Source of the DNA: a virus
Reading direction: 5' to 3' (one strand)
DNA length: 23,616 bases
IMG/VR virus record: IMGVR_UViG_3300005613_000419
Coordinates: 1 to 23,616 of that record
Position 1 is the stretch's first letter. Each line of letters begins with the position of its first letter. The position numbers and the translations under genes were made by a program. The notes beneath the pieces are model-generated. The model had not been told where the DNA came from. It searched no databases and was given only the letters and a program-made list of their open reading frames with translations. Shown here one piece after another: positions 4,561-12,040 of this stretch.

Positions 4561-5069
4561 TCGTAAACGTGCACGGTTGTTCCCGTGCCGTCGCAATCAG
4601 CGCCCGATGAGACATGGGTAAGGGTGTGGTCGATCGTCGACACTGGGCTGGAGAATACAAGCTCCCATTTGACGTAATACATAGGGCTTACGTTCGTGGA
4701 CAACCAGAGATCCATCCTGCACTTGCCCTCATGCACCGACATCAGGAAGAATACCAGCGAATTGACGCCTCCGCACGTTGGCCACGTGCTTATCGAAATA
4801 TTGTCATAACACGGCAACGCAGGCACATTGTTGTCCAGGTAATACAGATTGTTGTACGCGCTACACGTGCTGCAAGTACCGTTCGACAGCAAAGGCATGT
4901 CTGCCCACACGCCGGCAGGATAAGCGCCCTGGTAGCAATCCGTGCACAGTACCGGCGAGAAACAACACGGCCCCTCGCACGGCTGCCACCGCCCTAGCGG
5001 ATTATCCGCGAAGCTCCGCGCCGGGACGACGAGCCCGCTCGCACGTTGTAGCCAATTCTCAGGAGCCAT
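4557..5069 (-). CDS. Cysteine-rich protein at the tail-gene end, unknown function
   Basis: A protein of 170 residues with no recognised domain. The first half is unusually rich in cysteine (a PCEGPCC cluster, then CTDC and CSTC), and the second half looks strand-rich with many Val, Ser and Thr. There is no signal peptide. GGGAG eight bases upstream of ATG 5069 supports the start. It follows the distal tail genes on the same strand and is coupled to the zinc-ribbon gene behind it. By position it could be a tail-tip or receptor-binding component, with cysteines binding metal or forming disulfides in the virion. That is inference from context only. Confidence 0.7.
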   Translation of the reverse strand: MAPENWLQRASGLVVPARSFADNPLGRWQPCEGPCCFSPVLCTDCYQGAYPAGVWADMPLLSNGTCSTCSAYNNLYYLDNNVPALPCYDNISISTWPTCGGVNSLVFFLMSVHEGKCRMDLWLSTNVSPMYYVKWELVFSSPVSTIDHTLTHVSSGADCDGTGTTVHVYE

Positions 5070-5088
5070 CTATCAAGTCTCCCGGGGG

Positions 5089-5445
5089 CTATGTCGACTC
5101 GCAAGCGGCGTTGGTCGGATACCAGCGGCCGGCGATTCGTTCGATTTTCACCCACTCGCCCGAATCGAGTTGTTTGCCGCTGACAAGTACTGGTGGCGGC
5201 AATACCCCGGTGATATTTCGCGTAGTGTCGGAGAGCGGATTTCCCGTCCAGACCGATACCGTCACGCCCGTCGAGCACGTCGACGTCAGGGCGGAATCGA
5301 GCTTGCCCCAATAGACACCATGCCCACCGCTCGGCCGTCGCGTAGGTTGTGGCGTTCGCAATCGCAATCTGCGCCCGATGCGGTGATACCAATCGAGACA
5401 TTCGTTCAGAGCGTTTGCCTGGCGCGTCGTAAGGAAATGTGGCAT
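5089..5445 (-). CDS. Distal tail-region protein, unknown function
   Basis: A protein of 118 residues. It opens with a helix (TTRQANALNECLDWYHRI), passes through a basic proline-rich linker and ends in a strand-rich portion (VTVSVWTG, DSGEWVKIERIAGRWY). No family recognised. ATG 5445 lies two bases after the upstream stop. ATG 5478 would add 11 residues and overlap the upstream gene by 31 bases, and neither start has a good Shine-Dalgarno, so translation probably depends on coupling. The position among co-directional tail genes suggests a small structural or assembly protein. Confidence 0.65.
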   Translation of the reverse strand: MPHFLTTRQANALNECLDWYHRIGRRLRLRTPQPTRRPSGGHGVYWGKLDSALTSTCSTGVTVSVWTGNPLSDTTRNITGVLPPPVLVSGKQLDSGEWVKIERIAGRWYPTNAACEST

Positions 5446-5447
5446 TA

Positions 5448-5789
5448 TCAATACGTACTCGAAGACAGCATTGCCCATCCAGATAACGCACTACCCGTCG
5501 AACTGATCTGCAAATTCTTGGCCACTGTGCCAGGCACAGCACCCTCAACCTGCGGCACGAACGGCAGGTTAATCTGCCCGTTGGCCGCAACTGGAATGGC
5601 GTTGCCGACACCCGCGAGGTCGGTAGAACCAACCGAACTTCCAGATTCGATCTTCACCGTGCAACCCGTCGTTGCTCCGACAAACAGACCATGTAGTCGG
5701 GGCGTTTTCCCGCTTGTGGCCGCGACCAATTCCTTCGCCCCCGTGGCTGTCGTGCCGATCGCGACGTGAGTGATCTCCGGTATATTCAC
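5448..5789 (-). CDS. Small virion-like beta protein
   Basis: A protein of 113 residues, rich in Gly, Ala, Thr, Val and Ser with alternating strand-like stretches (VAIGTTATGAKELVAAT, VKIESGSSVGST, VAKNLQIS). This composition is typical of phage tail or decoration proteins with a beta-sandwich. GTG 5789 is preceded by GAGG at eight bases and lies three bases after the upstream stop. No motif gives a specific role. The next gene upstream is similar in size and character, so the two may work together at the tail tip. Confidence 0.65.
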   Translation of the reverse strand: MNIPEITHVAIGTTATGAKELVAATSGKTPRLHGLFVGATTGCTVKIESGSSVGSTDLAGVGNAIPVAANGQINLPFVPQVEGAVPGTVAKNLQISSTGSALSGWAMLSSSTY

Positions 5790-5792
5790 TGC

Positions 5793-6161
5793 TCAGTCCT
5801 CGAATAATAGTTGCTGAACTTTCACCGCCGACGTGTTCGCCTTCCACCGCAACACCGTCCCTGGCTCAAGACGATAGACGAACGACTCCCCCGCCTCGAT
5901 TCGCTGGAACGGATACATGGCCCCGCCGGTCGACGCCCCCACCGTGACATAGTTCGCGGCGTCTAAATTCCGGCCCATAAAAACACCCAGCGTGCCGATA
6001 TCTCCGGTGGGAACCAGTTCCTCGGTTGTACCTACCGTCACCACGGGACCGTGAAATCCCTGCGCCGCCTGGCTGATTTGCTGTTGCCCCGGGTTGAACG
6101 CCTGCGAAAAGTTCCCGTTGTCCACCTGGGCAGACATGTTGATCTTGATTTCGTTAGCCAT
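5793..6161 (-). CDS. Small virion-like protein downstream of the tape measure
   Basis: A protein of 122 residues that looks strand-rich (GPVVTVGTTEELVP, GDIGTLGVFMG, YVTVGASTG, SFVYRLEPGTVLRWKA) and lacks membrane segments and cysteines. GGGAG seven bases before ATG 6161 supports the start. It lies between a 304-residue tail gene and the other small beta-type protein. By order these genes fall where distal-tail and tip components are found in siphophages, but no family is recognised. Confidence 0.7.
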   Translation of the reverse strand: MANEIKINMSAQVDNGNFSQAFNPGQQQISQAAQGFHGPVVTVGTTEELVPTGDIGTLGVFMGRNLDAANYVTVGASTGGAMYPFQRIEAGESFVYRLEPGTVLRWKANTSAVKVQQLLFED

Positions 6162-6172
6162 GGGCGGGCTCC

Positions 6173-7087
6173 CTATATGAACTGATTTGGTAAATTGAAA
6201 TTCGCAAAGGGTTTTTCGCGATAATGCCTGTGTTTGATGTAATTCGCGCTTGTCGATGCCGCTCCGTCGGAGTCCAGCCAGCCTTCGACCACATTCCCCG
6301 CGTCGTCCTCATACGGCACCAGGACCGTAGAACCGGTTGTTGTGCACGCCGAGCCCCGATTTGCGAGTCGCAGATCCCACCCCTCTTGCTTGCCCTTGAA
6401 TCGGTACGTCACTGGGTAATAGCGAATCTCCGTATCATCGACGACGGCCGTTTCCCCGCCCGGGCACGTGATCCGGACTTTCAATTGCCGCGGCAGCGAC
6501 CCCATGAAGAAGTCGCTATTTACGGTGTTGTTGTATGCGATCGCCGTCGCCGGATTGAACGCTGCCTCGTTTCTTTCCACCACGATAACCGGGGTCCCGT
6601 CCTCAGCTTCCGGTTGCGGGACGAACGGCTGCCCGGCCGCATTCAAGACGGGATCTTCGTAGATGTCCGTGCTATCCGGCGTCACGGTTTCGTTCTTCAG
6701 CGTCCCCACCACCGGCAACACATTCTCTTCAAACTCCATCGACATTCGCGGCGGACGCATCAGCGGGTTCTTGTGCCATTTATCGTCTATACCACCTTCC
6801 CCTCCCGACCCGCTCACCGACTCGTAACGAACGACGACTTCCCACAGTCTGTCCGTGTTGCGAAGCTGCTTGACAGAATGACTTACCACCCTGGCGGTCA
6901 AGTCCGTTTCCGTCGAGGTAGCATAAACTGTGAATGGCTGCGGTAAGCCGAAGGCCGCCGACACCGCCGACACCCCCAACGGTCCGTCGGCCTTCACCAG
7001 ATAGGTGCGTTCATACCAATGCTGATCCCTGCTGCCGGTGCCTTTCCGCCGGTCCTTGCGCTCTGCCACGCTTAGCACGGTCGCCAT
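6173..7087 (-). CDS. Probable distal tail protein, 304 residues
   Basis: The first substantial gene after the tape measure, the usual position of a distal-tail or tail-associated protein. The product is mostly polar and strand-like. The first 100 residues (RTYLVKADGPLGVSAVSAA, LWEVVVRYES) appear to form one domain, followed by a Pro- and Glu-rich linker, and the C-terminal half has an aromatic segment (YYPVTYRFKGK) and several Trp. There is no peptidase or lysozyme motif. GGAGG eight bases before ATG 7087 fixes the start, one base after the tape-measure stop. The name rests on gene order. Confidence 0.7.
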   Translation of the reverse strand: MATVLSVAERKDRRKGTGSRDQHWYERTYLVKADGPLGVSAVSAAFGLPQPFTVYATSTETDLTARVVSHSVKQLRNTDRLWEVVVRYESVSGSGGEGGIDDKWHKNPLMRPPRMSMEFEENVLPVVGTLKNETVTPDSTDIYEDPVLNAAGQPFVPQPEAEDGTPVIVVERNEAAFNPATAIAYNNTVNSDFFMGSLPRQLKVRITCPGGETAVVDDTEIRYYPVTYRFKGKQEGWDLRLANRGSACTTTGSTVLVPYEDDAGNVVEGWLDSDGAASTSANYIKHRHYREKPFANFNLPNQFI

Positions 7088-7088
7088 T

Positions 7089-9125
7089 TTACCCGCCTCC
7101 GATCGGGGCCGGCGTCAGCCATCCCCGTTGAATCGCCGCCAGCATTTCCTCGAGCAATTCGTTGGCTTCCTTCTGGGCCGCCAACTGTTTTTCATTGTCG
7201 CTCTTCGTCCGCCGTTGTTGCTCCAGAGCGAAAGCAGCTTGCGAGCCTTGGGTAACCGCCGCCGGCCCTTGAGGTGGCTCGATGTCGCGTCCGGCACCCC
7301 GCCCCATGATCCCGGCCGTCAACGCTCGTCTTGCCGTTTCCAGGTCCAGCCCTTCCGCCAGCCGAAACATCAAGTCGCCTTGCATCCGGTCGAATCGCTC
7401 GGCCGGAGTCTCGAATTGTTGGGCGAACTGTTCTTGATCCTGCCGCCGGCGTTGCTCTTGGTCGAAGATGTCCGCAGGCGTCGGCTTGCGTAGATCGATT
7501 GCCGATTGCGCGGTGAGTGCCTTCTGTTTCCTATCCAAGTCGTCGATGATATCCAATAGCCACCGACTGCTCGACACGCCCAGCCCTGCGTCGCGCATTT
7601 GCGCCACGTCATCCCGCAATAAGTCCCACTTGTCCATCCCCATGGTGCGGTCGAGGCGATTGAGCATTTCGCTCATTTCGCGAAAGGTTGTGCCGCCCGC
7701 CTCGCCAAAACCTTTGAGGAGCGTATCCAGGTCTTCCGCCTGCTGGACGGCCTCAAGGACGTTTTCGCCGTAGCTGTCCATGGCCTCCGCGGTCTTTTGC
7801 GTGTTATCCGCCACGTCCTTGATGCCGGGAGCCAGACGATCTTCAATCGTGTCAGCGATCGCGGCGTAGCCGTCTTTCATGTAGTCCAGGATGCCGGGCG
7901 GGAAGAACGGCATGCCGCTTCCTTCCCTTGCGTTTGCGCCTTCGCCGAACTGGCGGGCTACCATTCGCGTGGATGCCGTGATGGTCTTGGCGGCCGTGTT
8001 GATCTTCCACGCCTGCTTCTCCACGTAATCGCCAATCGTATTCCGCACGACGAACCCGCCCGCATCCTTGAGGCTCTTGGTGAGTTTCTCCCACTCGGTC
8101 TGCATCTTGTCCGAGACCTGTTTGGTCTTGCCGTTCATTTCGTCAAGCTGCTGGTTGTATTCGCGAATTGCGTCCGACATGCCGATCAATGCCGCCAGGT
8201 AATCCGCGGTCTTGACGGTAAATCCCATCTGGAGCAAGGTCTGCGTTTTCAGCTTGTCGCTGGCTCCGTCCAGTTTGTTTTCGATGTCCTCCAGGATGTC
8301 CGCCGTATGCCGCATCTTGTCGTTTTGATCGTAGACGGCCACGCCTGCCTTGCGAAACGCCTCCTCGTTTTCGACCGCCTTATTGCGGAGGTCCCGCCAG
8401 ACGATAGCCAACGCGGTTCCGCCGTCGGCCCCCTTGCGATTCTGCGAAGCGAATGCCGCCAGTACGGCAAGCGTCTCGTTCATGCTCTTGCCGAGATTCC
8501 TGGCCGCCGCCGCCGCTTTGTTCGTCAACGCCTCGGAGAACTGCTGCACCGTGGCGCTGGCCAACGTATTGGCCCCCACCAACGCATCCGAGACTTCGAT
8601 CGTATTGCGAAGATTCTGATCGGTGTCTTCGGATACCATCCCTAAGGCAACCTGCGCATCCGTCAGAAGGTCTACCGCTTGGGACAATTCGAACATTCCG
8701 CCCGCCGCCTGGGTGAATTCCAGGGCCGCCGGCAGCGCCGCTTGAGCTTGTTCCGCGCTGAACCCCGCCGATTCCAGATAGAAAAACCCCTTGGCAGCTT
8801 CCGGGGCCTTAAATCGAGTCCCGAACGATGCCGTCTGCGCGGTAAGTCTCATCTGCGTGGCTTGCGCCGCGTTGATATCGTTCAGGATGGCCAGCGAAAA
8901 ACGCATCGAGCGATTGAATTCATCGCTGGCGGCCACCGCCGTCTTAATCGCTCGCGTTACCGAATAGATGCCGGCCGCCGCCGACCCGAACCCGACCAGC
9001 CCCTTGGCGGCCTTGGCGATATTGAAGGTGAAGCGCTGGACGCTGGAAGCGCCCTTCTTGAGGCGTTGTTCCATCAACGCCGTCTTGGCGATCAAGAGAA
9101 TATCCAGTTTGCCGACTATGGCCAT
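7089..9125 (-). CDS. Tail tape measure protein
   Basis: The longest gene here, 678 residues from ATG 9125; GTG 9134 would add three and overlap the previous stop. The N-terminal third matches the TP901-type tape measure core (SFGTRFKAPEAAKGFFYLESAG onward through LTDAQVALGMV). The remainder is long, helical and rich in Ala, Glu, Lys and Gln, with coiled-coil potential near RQDQEQFAQQFE and ALEQQRRTKSDNEK. It sets tail length by acting as a ruler; at about 0.15 nm per residue the tail would be near 100 nm. It directly follows the frameshifted chaperone pair, the standard siphophage order. Confidence 0.93.
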   Translation of the reverse strand: MAIVGKLDILLIAKTALMEQRLKKGASSVQRFTFNIAKAAKGLVGFGSAAAGIYSVTRAIKTAVAASDEFNRSMRFSLAILNDINAAQATQMRLTAQTASFGTRFKAPEAAKGFFYLESAGFSAEQAQAALPAALEFTQAAGGMFELSQAVDLLTDAQVALGMVSEDTDQNLRNTIEVSDALVGANTLASATVQQFSEALTNKAAAAARNLGKSMNETLAVLAAFASQNRKGADGGTALAIVWRDLRNKAVENEEAFRKAGVAVYDQNDKMRHTADILEDIENKLDGASDKLKTQTLLQMGFTVKTADYLAALIGMSDAIREYNQQLDEMNGKTKQVSDKMQTEWEKLTKSLKDAGGFVVRNTIGDYVEKQAWKINTAAKTITASTRMVARQFGEGANAREGSGMPFFPPGILDYMKDGYAAIADTIEDRLAPGIKDVADNTQKTAEAMDSYGENVLEAVQQAEDLDTLLKGFGEAGGTTFREMSEMLNRLDRTMGMDKWDLLRDDVAQMRDAGLGVSSSRWLLDIIDDLDRKQKALTAQSAIDLRKPTPADIFDQEQRRRQDQEQFAQQFETPAERFDRMQGDLMFRLAEGLDLETARRALTAGIMGRGAGRDIEPPQGPAAVTQGSQAAFALEQQRRTKSDNEKQLAAQKEANELLEEMLAAIQRGWLTPAPIGGG

Positions 9126-9126
9126 C

Positions 9127-9471
9127 TCATCCACCCGTCAAAGCGGCGGCTATTTCTTCGTCCGTCATCGCCCGCCCGTGCTCGGACGGCATGAATTCCC
9201 TCAGCCTCCGCGGCGACTTGCTCCCGTTACACTCGACCGTGTGGGCCACGATCGCCAGCATCCGCTCAATCGCCGCCGGCCCGAACGGCTCGACCTTGTA
9301 AAACGCCAACCATTCGGCAAGCTGTTTGCCGTTGAGTCGGTCGCGTAATTCGTCCGGGTGCACCCCATGGCCGCACAAGCAGAGCCTAAACAAGATCCGC
9401 TCTACGGGGCGGCCTCTGAGTTTCCCGCTAAATCCTCCACGTCGCGTTCCCGCAGTCCGTTCATCACACAC
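9127..9471 (-). CDS. Tail assembly chaperone, gpT-like frame reached by -1 frameshift
   Basis: This frame continues the previous chaperone after a -1 shift at the GGGAAAC heptamer (9420-9426) and supplies about 97 C-terminal residues. The part after the shift, HPDELRDRLNGKQLAEWLAF then YKVEPFGPAAIERML, is the pattern of the second tail assembly chaperone segment found upstream of tape measures. No independent start is convincing (GTG 9471 has no ribosome site), which supports fusion. The predicted fusion is about 221 residues. As with lambda gpGT, the rare fusion would bind the tape measure and recruit tail-tube subunits. Its stop lies one base before the ATG of the tape measure. Confidence 0.85.
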   Translation of the reverse strand: MCDERTAGTRRGGFSGKLRGRPVERILFRLCLCGHGVHPDELRDRLNGKQLAEWLAFYKVEPFGPAAIERMLAIVAHTVECNGSKSPRRLREFMPSEHGRAMTDEEIAAALTGG

Positions 9472-9791
9472 GCGGCCTCAAAGATGTCTTCGATCGTGGC
9501 CGCGTCCTGCCCCATCGCCGCCGCCTGATCCGCTTCGGTCAGAAGCGCGGCGCCGTTTTCATCGCACATCGTCTGCCGCAGCAGGTCCCAGCGAAAACCG
9601 CCCGGGTCGGAAGACGCCTTTCGCTTAGCCCAACGCTTCTCGTAGTCGCTGCGCGCTTGGCCGGTCATGCTCCGCACGTAGACGCACGCGCCTTCGCCGT
9701 ACAATTCCGGGTTCAGCTCCACCCGTTCAATGGGGAGCTTCTTCGCCGCCAGAAACGTCTCTCGGTCCAACGCCTTTCCGTCTTCACTCAC
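9402..9791 (-). CDS. Tail assembly chaperone, gpG-like
   Basis: A protein of 129 residues. The start is GTG 9791 with AAGGAG five bases upstream. It has the size and acidic helical character of gpG-like chaperones, with the usual YVRSMTGQARSDYEKRWA-type middle and an acidic end (DVEDLAGNSEAAP). It lies between the tail tube and tape measure genes, where every siphophage carries this pair. Most ribosomes would stop at the TAG at 9402; a fraction would slip at GGGAAAC, at residues 123-124, into the gpT-like frame. Confidence 0.85.
   Translation of the reverse strand: MSEDGKALDRETFLAAKKLPIERVELNPELYGEGACVYVRSMTGQARSDYEKRWAKRKASSDPGGFRWDLLRQTMCDENGAALLTEADQAAAMGQDAATIEDIFEAACVMNGLRERDVEDLAGNSEAAP
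9420..9426 (-). promoter_or_regulatory. Programmed -1 ribosomal frameshift site GGGAAAC
   Basis: In the frame of the gpG-like gene the bases read G GGA AAC, a canonical X-XXY-YYZ slippery heptamer one base different from the lambda G/T site GGGAAAG. A slip by -1 leads directly into the open gpT-like frame. The 70-base overlap of the two frames contains this site near its middle. Only a weak CCGC/GCGG stem is visible downstream. Confidence 0.85.
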
Positions 9792-9800
9792 GGCTACTCC

Positions 9801-10223
9801 TTAGTTAAATCCCGGTCCCGAAGATGCGTGGACCGTAATCGAGCGGGTGATCATCGTGGCTCGACTGACCGCCCGCCCCACCCCGGTCACAAAGCCTTTC
9901 AAAGATTCCGTCGACAACGCAGTGGAGGCGTAGGTGACCGTAAACGTCCCGGCTACCCCCGACGCATCCATGGCTTTGATCTTGAGCCATCCCGCGTCCG
10001 CCGGATCGTAAGCCACATCGAAACTCATTTCGCCGGCGTCACGGAAACCGCGCTGCCAGGTCTGATAGTTCGATGTGCTGTCCAGCGTGGTGGTGTCGGC
10101 CGTTTCCGCCGAACCGTCCGGTCCCGCGACGCCCATAATCCCGCCCACTTCCGTGGCCGCGGCGGTACTCCCGCCGGTCGAAACGGAAAGCGTTGTGCCG
10201 TTGCCGATGTATTTGTTAACCAT
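9801..10223 (-). CDS. Major tail (tube) protein
   Basis: A protein of 140 residues, Gly-, Thr- and Ser-rich and strand-like throughout, with DTTTLDSTSNYQTWQRGFRD and EMSFDVAYDPAD resembling the tail-tube fold of lambda gpV-like proteins, and a basic strand near the end (SRATMITRSITV). It forms the hollow tube of the tail by stacked hexameric rings. Its position after the tail terminator gene and before the chaperone pair is canonical. ATG 10223 has only a weak GGGGA site upstream. Confidence 0.82.
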   Translation of the reverse strand: MVNKYIGNGTTLSVSTGGSTAAATEVGGIMGVAGPDGSAETADTTTLDSTSNYQTWQRGFRDAGEMSFDVAYDPADAGWLKIKAMDASGVAGTFTVTYASTALSTESLKGFVTGVGRAVSRATMITRSITVHASSGPGFN

Positions 10224-10232
10224 GTTTTTCCC

Positions 10233-10664
10233 CTATGTACTCGCAAACCAAATAGTGGCAGACATCGCCGCCACGTAAAGTCCGTCCTCACTGCCTACTC
10301 CGCGGGGAAAATAGTCGTCGTCGTGATCTTCAATGAACACGCCTTGCACGGTGCGATCCGTGCTCCCGAACACGCCGTAATATCCGTTCATCCGCCGCTT
10401 GATCGCGTCCGCGATATCGAACCGCTCATCGTCCAGGTTGGAGTGGACCTCGATATTCCAGCGCGACTCTATCAATCCGCCCCCGCCCGAAAGGTCCGTG
10501 TCCTCGCTTTCGTTGTCGCGTTGAAACCATATCCGTGGTTCAGGCGCGTCTTCGCGAATCGTGTTCTGTTCCACCACGCCCGGCTTGCCGACAGCAGCAA
10601 AGTGCGTGGCAATTCCGGTTGAACCAATAATGAACGTACGTAGGTCTTCGCCGATGCTGGCCAT
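10233..10664 (-). CDS. Tail terminator/completion protein (DUF3168-like)
   Basis: A protein of 143 residues starting at ATG 10664, which shares a base with the upstream stop (TGATG). Pattern and size fit the tail-completion family: an N-terminal helix (EDLRTFIIGSTGIATHF), a strand with a proline-rich start (EPRIWFQRDNESED), the central RWNIEVHSNLDDERFDIADAI helix-strand unit and a final strand (YVAAMSATIWFAS). These proteins cap the tail tube and join it to the head. The gene sits between the HK97 gp10-like gene and the tail tube gene as in other siphophages. Confidence 0.75.
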   Translation of the reverse strand: MASIGEDLRTFIIGSTGIATHFAAVGKPGVVEQNTIREDAPEPRIWFQRDNESEDTDLSGGGGLIESRWNIEVHSNLDDERFDIADAIKRRMNGYYGVFGSTDRTVQGVFIEDHDDDYFPRGVGSEDGLYVAAMSATIWFAST

Positions 10665-11134
10665 CACACGATCCCTCCCCCTAGTCCGCCTCGCATCAGT
10701 GCCCGGGCCTTGAGTTGCCGCCACGCGGAAGCCACTACCCGGTCACCGGCCGCCTTGCCTTTGGCTTCCCCGGCGCGTTGCAAAAAGTGCTTGCCCGCAA
10801 TCTGTCGCCGGTTATCGCTCTTGCGCTTGCCCGTCTTCCAGCCGAATTCCTGGAACGCGCCATAAAAGGTCTCGCCCTGGAGGAAGCCTTCACCGAGGAC
10901 TACCGTCATTCCCACGTACTTGCGACTTCGTTTTGCGGAGCGTACCTTAATGGCTTTCTTCAATCGGCCGGTTGCCCCTACCGGCGCGTTCGCCCGGGCT
11001 TGCGGTAGAATCACCTTGGCCCCGTCACGCATTGCCCGACGAAGAATCTTTTTCAGTTCCACGTCGGCAATCTGGTTGAGCTTGGCGCGCAACGCCTTGT
11101 CGCCACGGACTTGTATATCGATCCCGTCGGCCAT
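10664..11134 (-). CDS. HK97 gp10-type head-tail joining protein
   Basis: A protein of 156 residues starting at ATG 11134, one base beyond the upstream TAA. It has the features of the HK97 gp10 family: an N-terminal helical piece that begins with a short strand (IDIQVRGDKALRAKLNQ), the ARANAPVGATGRLKKAI segment (aromatic-poor, with the conserved APV-x-TG-x-L), then a strand and the YGAFQEFGWKTGKRK turn and basic C-terminus. Family members act in the neck region of the virion. Longer open frames upstream are overlap with the previous gene. Confidence 0.85.
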   Translation of the reverse strand: MADGIDIQVRGDKALRAKLNQIADVELKKILRRAMRDGAKVILPQARANAPVGATGRLKKAIKVRSAKRSRKYVGMTVVLGEGFLQGETFYGAFQEFGWKTGKRKSDNRRQIAGKHFLQRAGEAKGKAAGDRVVASAWRQLKARALMRGGLGGGIV

Positions 11135-11135
11135 C

Positions 11136-11474
11136 TTATTTCTGCTCCCCGCACAAGAGCCGCATCGTCCGGTTCCGCTCTTCCACGTTGTCGACCGTGA
11201 TAATGTCCAAGGCTCGCGACGTGCTCCCATCCACCAGCAGCCTCGCCCGCTCCGTAATCCGGCTGTCGTAATCCACCTCTACCTCGCAGGTCGCCTGTGC
11301 GTTTATCTGCCGGGCCAGAATCGCCTCTTCGCCTTTGAGTTGCCGCTTGGCTCCGTAGATCGTGGTCACCGCGGCAAACGCCTTTTGCGAATGGCCGCGC
11401 GTACCCGCCGACGTGCTCCCCTGCAAGGTTTGCAGTTCCAGTTTCGTGCGGAAGTCGCGCCGCCGTGGTCTCAT
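11136..11474 (-). CDS. Head closure protein (head-tail adaptor)
   Basis: A protein of 112 residues starting at ATG 11474, overlapping the upstream stop by four bases (ATGA). The order connector, closure, gp10-like, terminator is standard. The sequence fits SPP1 gp16-like head closure proteins, with a basic start (MRPRRRDFRTKLELQT), a strand region (CEVEVDYDSRITERARLLV) and DIITVDNVEERNRTMRLLC near the end. It closes the portal channel after packaging. Name based on order plus pattern. Confidence 0.75.
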   Translation of the reverse strand: MRPRRRDFRTKLELQTLQGSTSAGTRGHSQKAFAAVTTIYGAKRQLKGEEAILARQINAQATCEVEVDYDSRITERARLLVDGSTSRALDIITVDNVEERNRTMRLLCGEQK

Positions 11475-12040
11475 GCATAGTATCCATATTCGTAATGGTT
11501 CATCAAATCTCTCACCGCCCGGGTCACGTCCGATTCCTTCACCCGTCCCGGATCGTACAAATGCTCCGTCTTCAGCAAGATGGCTTCCTTGATCCCGTCC
11601 GGAACATCCGCCCGCGACGAATAGCCCGCCATAAATCGCACCGTCACCGCATCCGCCCGGGCCCGCGTACTGGGCCACGTCTCCCCATAGGCCGGTTCCA
11701 CGAACCCCGGATCATCGGTAGACGTGACCGTGTTGTAAGCCGTGCTGGAGAGCGTCTGTAAAGTGCCGTCGCTGTCGTAATACGTGATCGAGGTGATACT
11801 TTTCAAAGGCGGGACCGGTAGCCGAATCTCATCCGCCGGAAACGCGTCCAGGATCGCGTCGTAGGTGGCGGGCATAAACTGCCGCCGGCCGCAAACCTGC
11901 CGCTCGCAATACTCGGTCGCCGCGCCCAGTTTCCGCAGCATGTCCGGGGCCCGGTCGTCGTCGTAGTTGTAGAGATGATCTTGCACGTCCCGCAACGCCA
12001 ACGGAAGTCGGCTGGCCGGCGTGACTAATCGGAGTTCCAT
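11471..12040 (-). CDS. Head-tail connector protein (gp6/adaptor-like)
   Basis: A protein of 189 residues. It begins MELRLVTPASRLPL followed by LRDVQDHLYNYDDDRAPDML, the usual opening of HK97 gp6-like connectors, which form a helical ring under the portal. The C-terminal half has PDGIKEAILLKTEHLYDPGR. ATG 12040 is preferred to ATG 12055 because family members start here; both overlap the upstream gene. Coupled translation is likely. The next gene is the closure protein. Confidence 0.85.
   Translation of the reverse strand: MELRLVTPASRLPLALRDVQDHLYNYDDDRAPDMLRKLGAATEYCERQVCGRRQFMPATYDAILDAFPADEIRLPVPPLKSITSITYYDSDGTLQTLSSTAYNTVTSTDDPGFVEPAYGETWPSTRARADAVTVRFMAGYSSRADVPDGIKEAILLKTEHLYDPGRVKESDVTRAVRDLMNHYEYGYYA

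Noticed and set aside
6224-6946. Plus-strand open frame of 240 codons opposite the 304-residue tail gene
   Set aside because: Arg-rich antisense translation of a real minus-strand gene; no domain and no ribosome site.
7797-8645. Long plus-strand open frame of 282 codons inside the tape measure gene
   Set aside because: It is the antisense shadow of the tape measure. It is Arg/His-rich with no ribosome site or recognisable domain.
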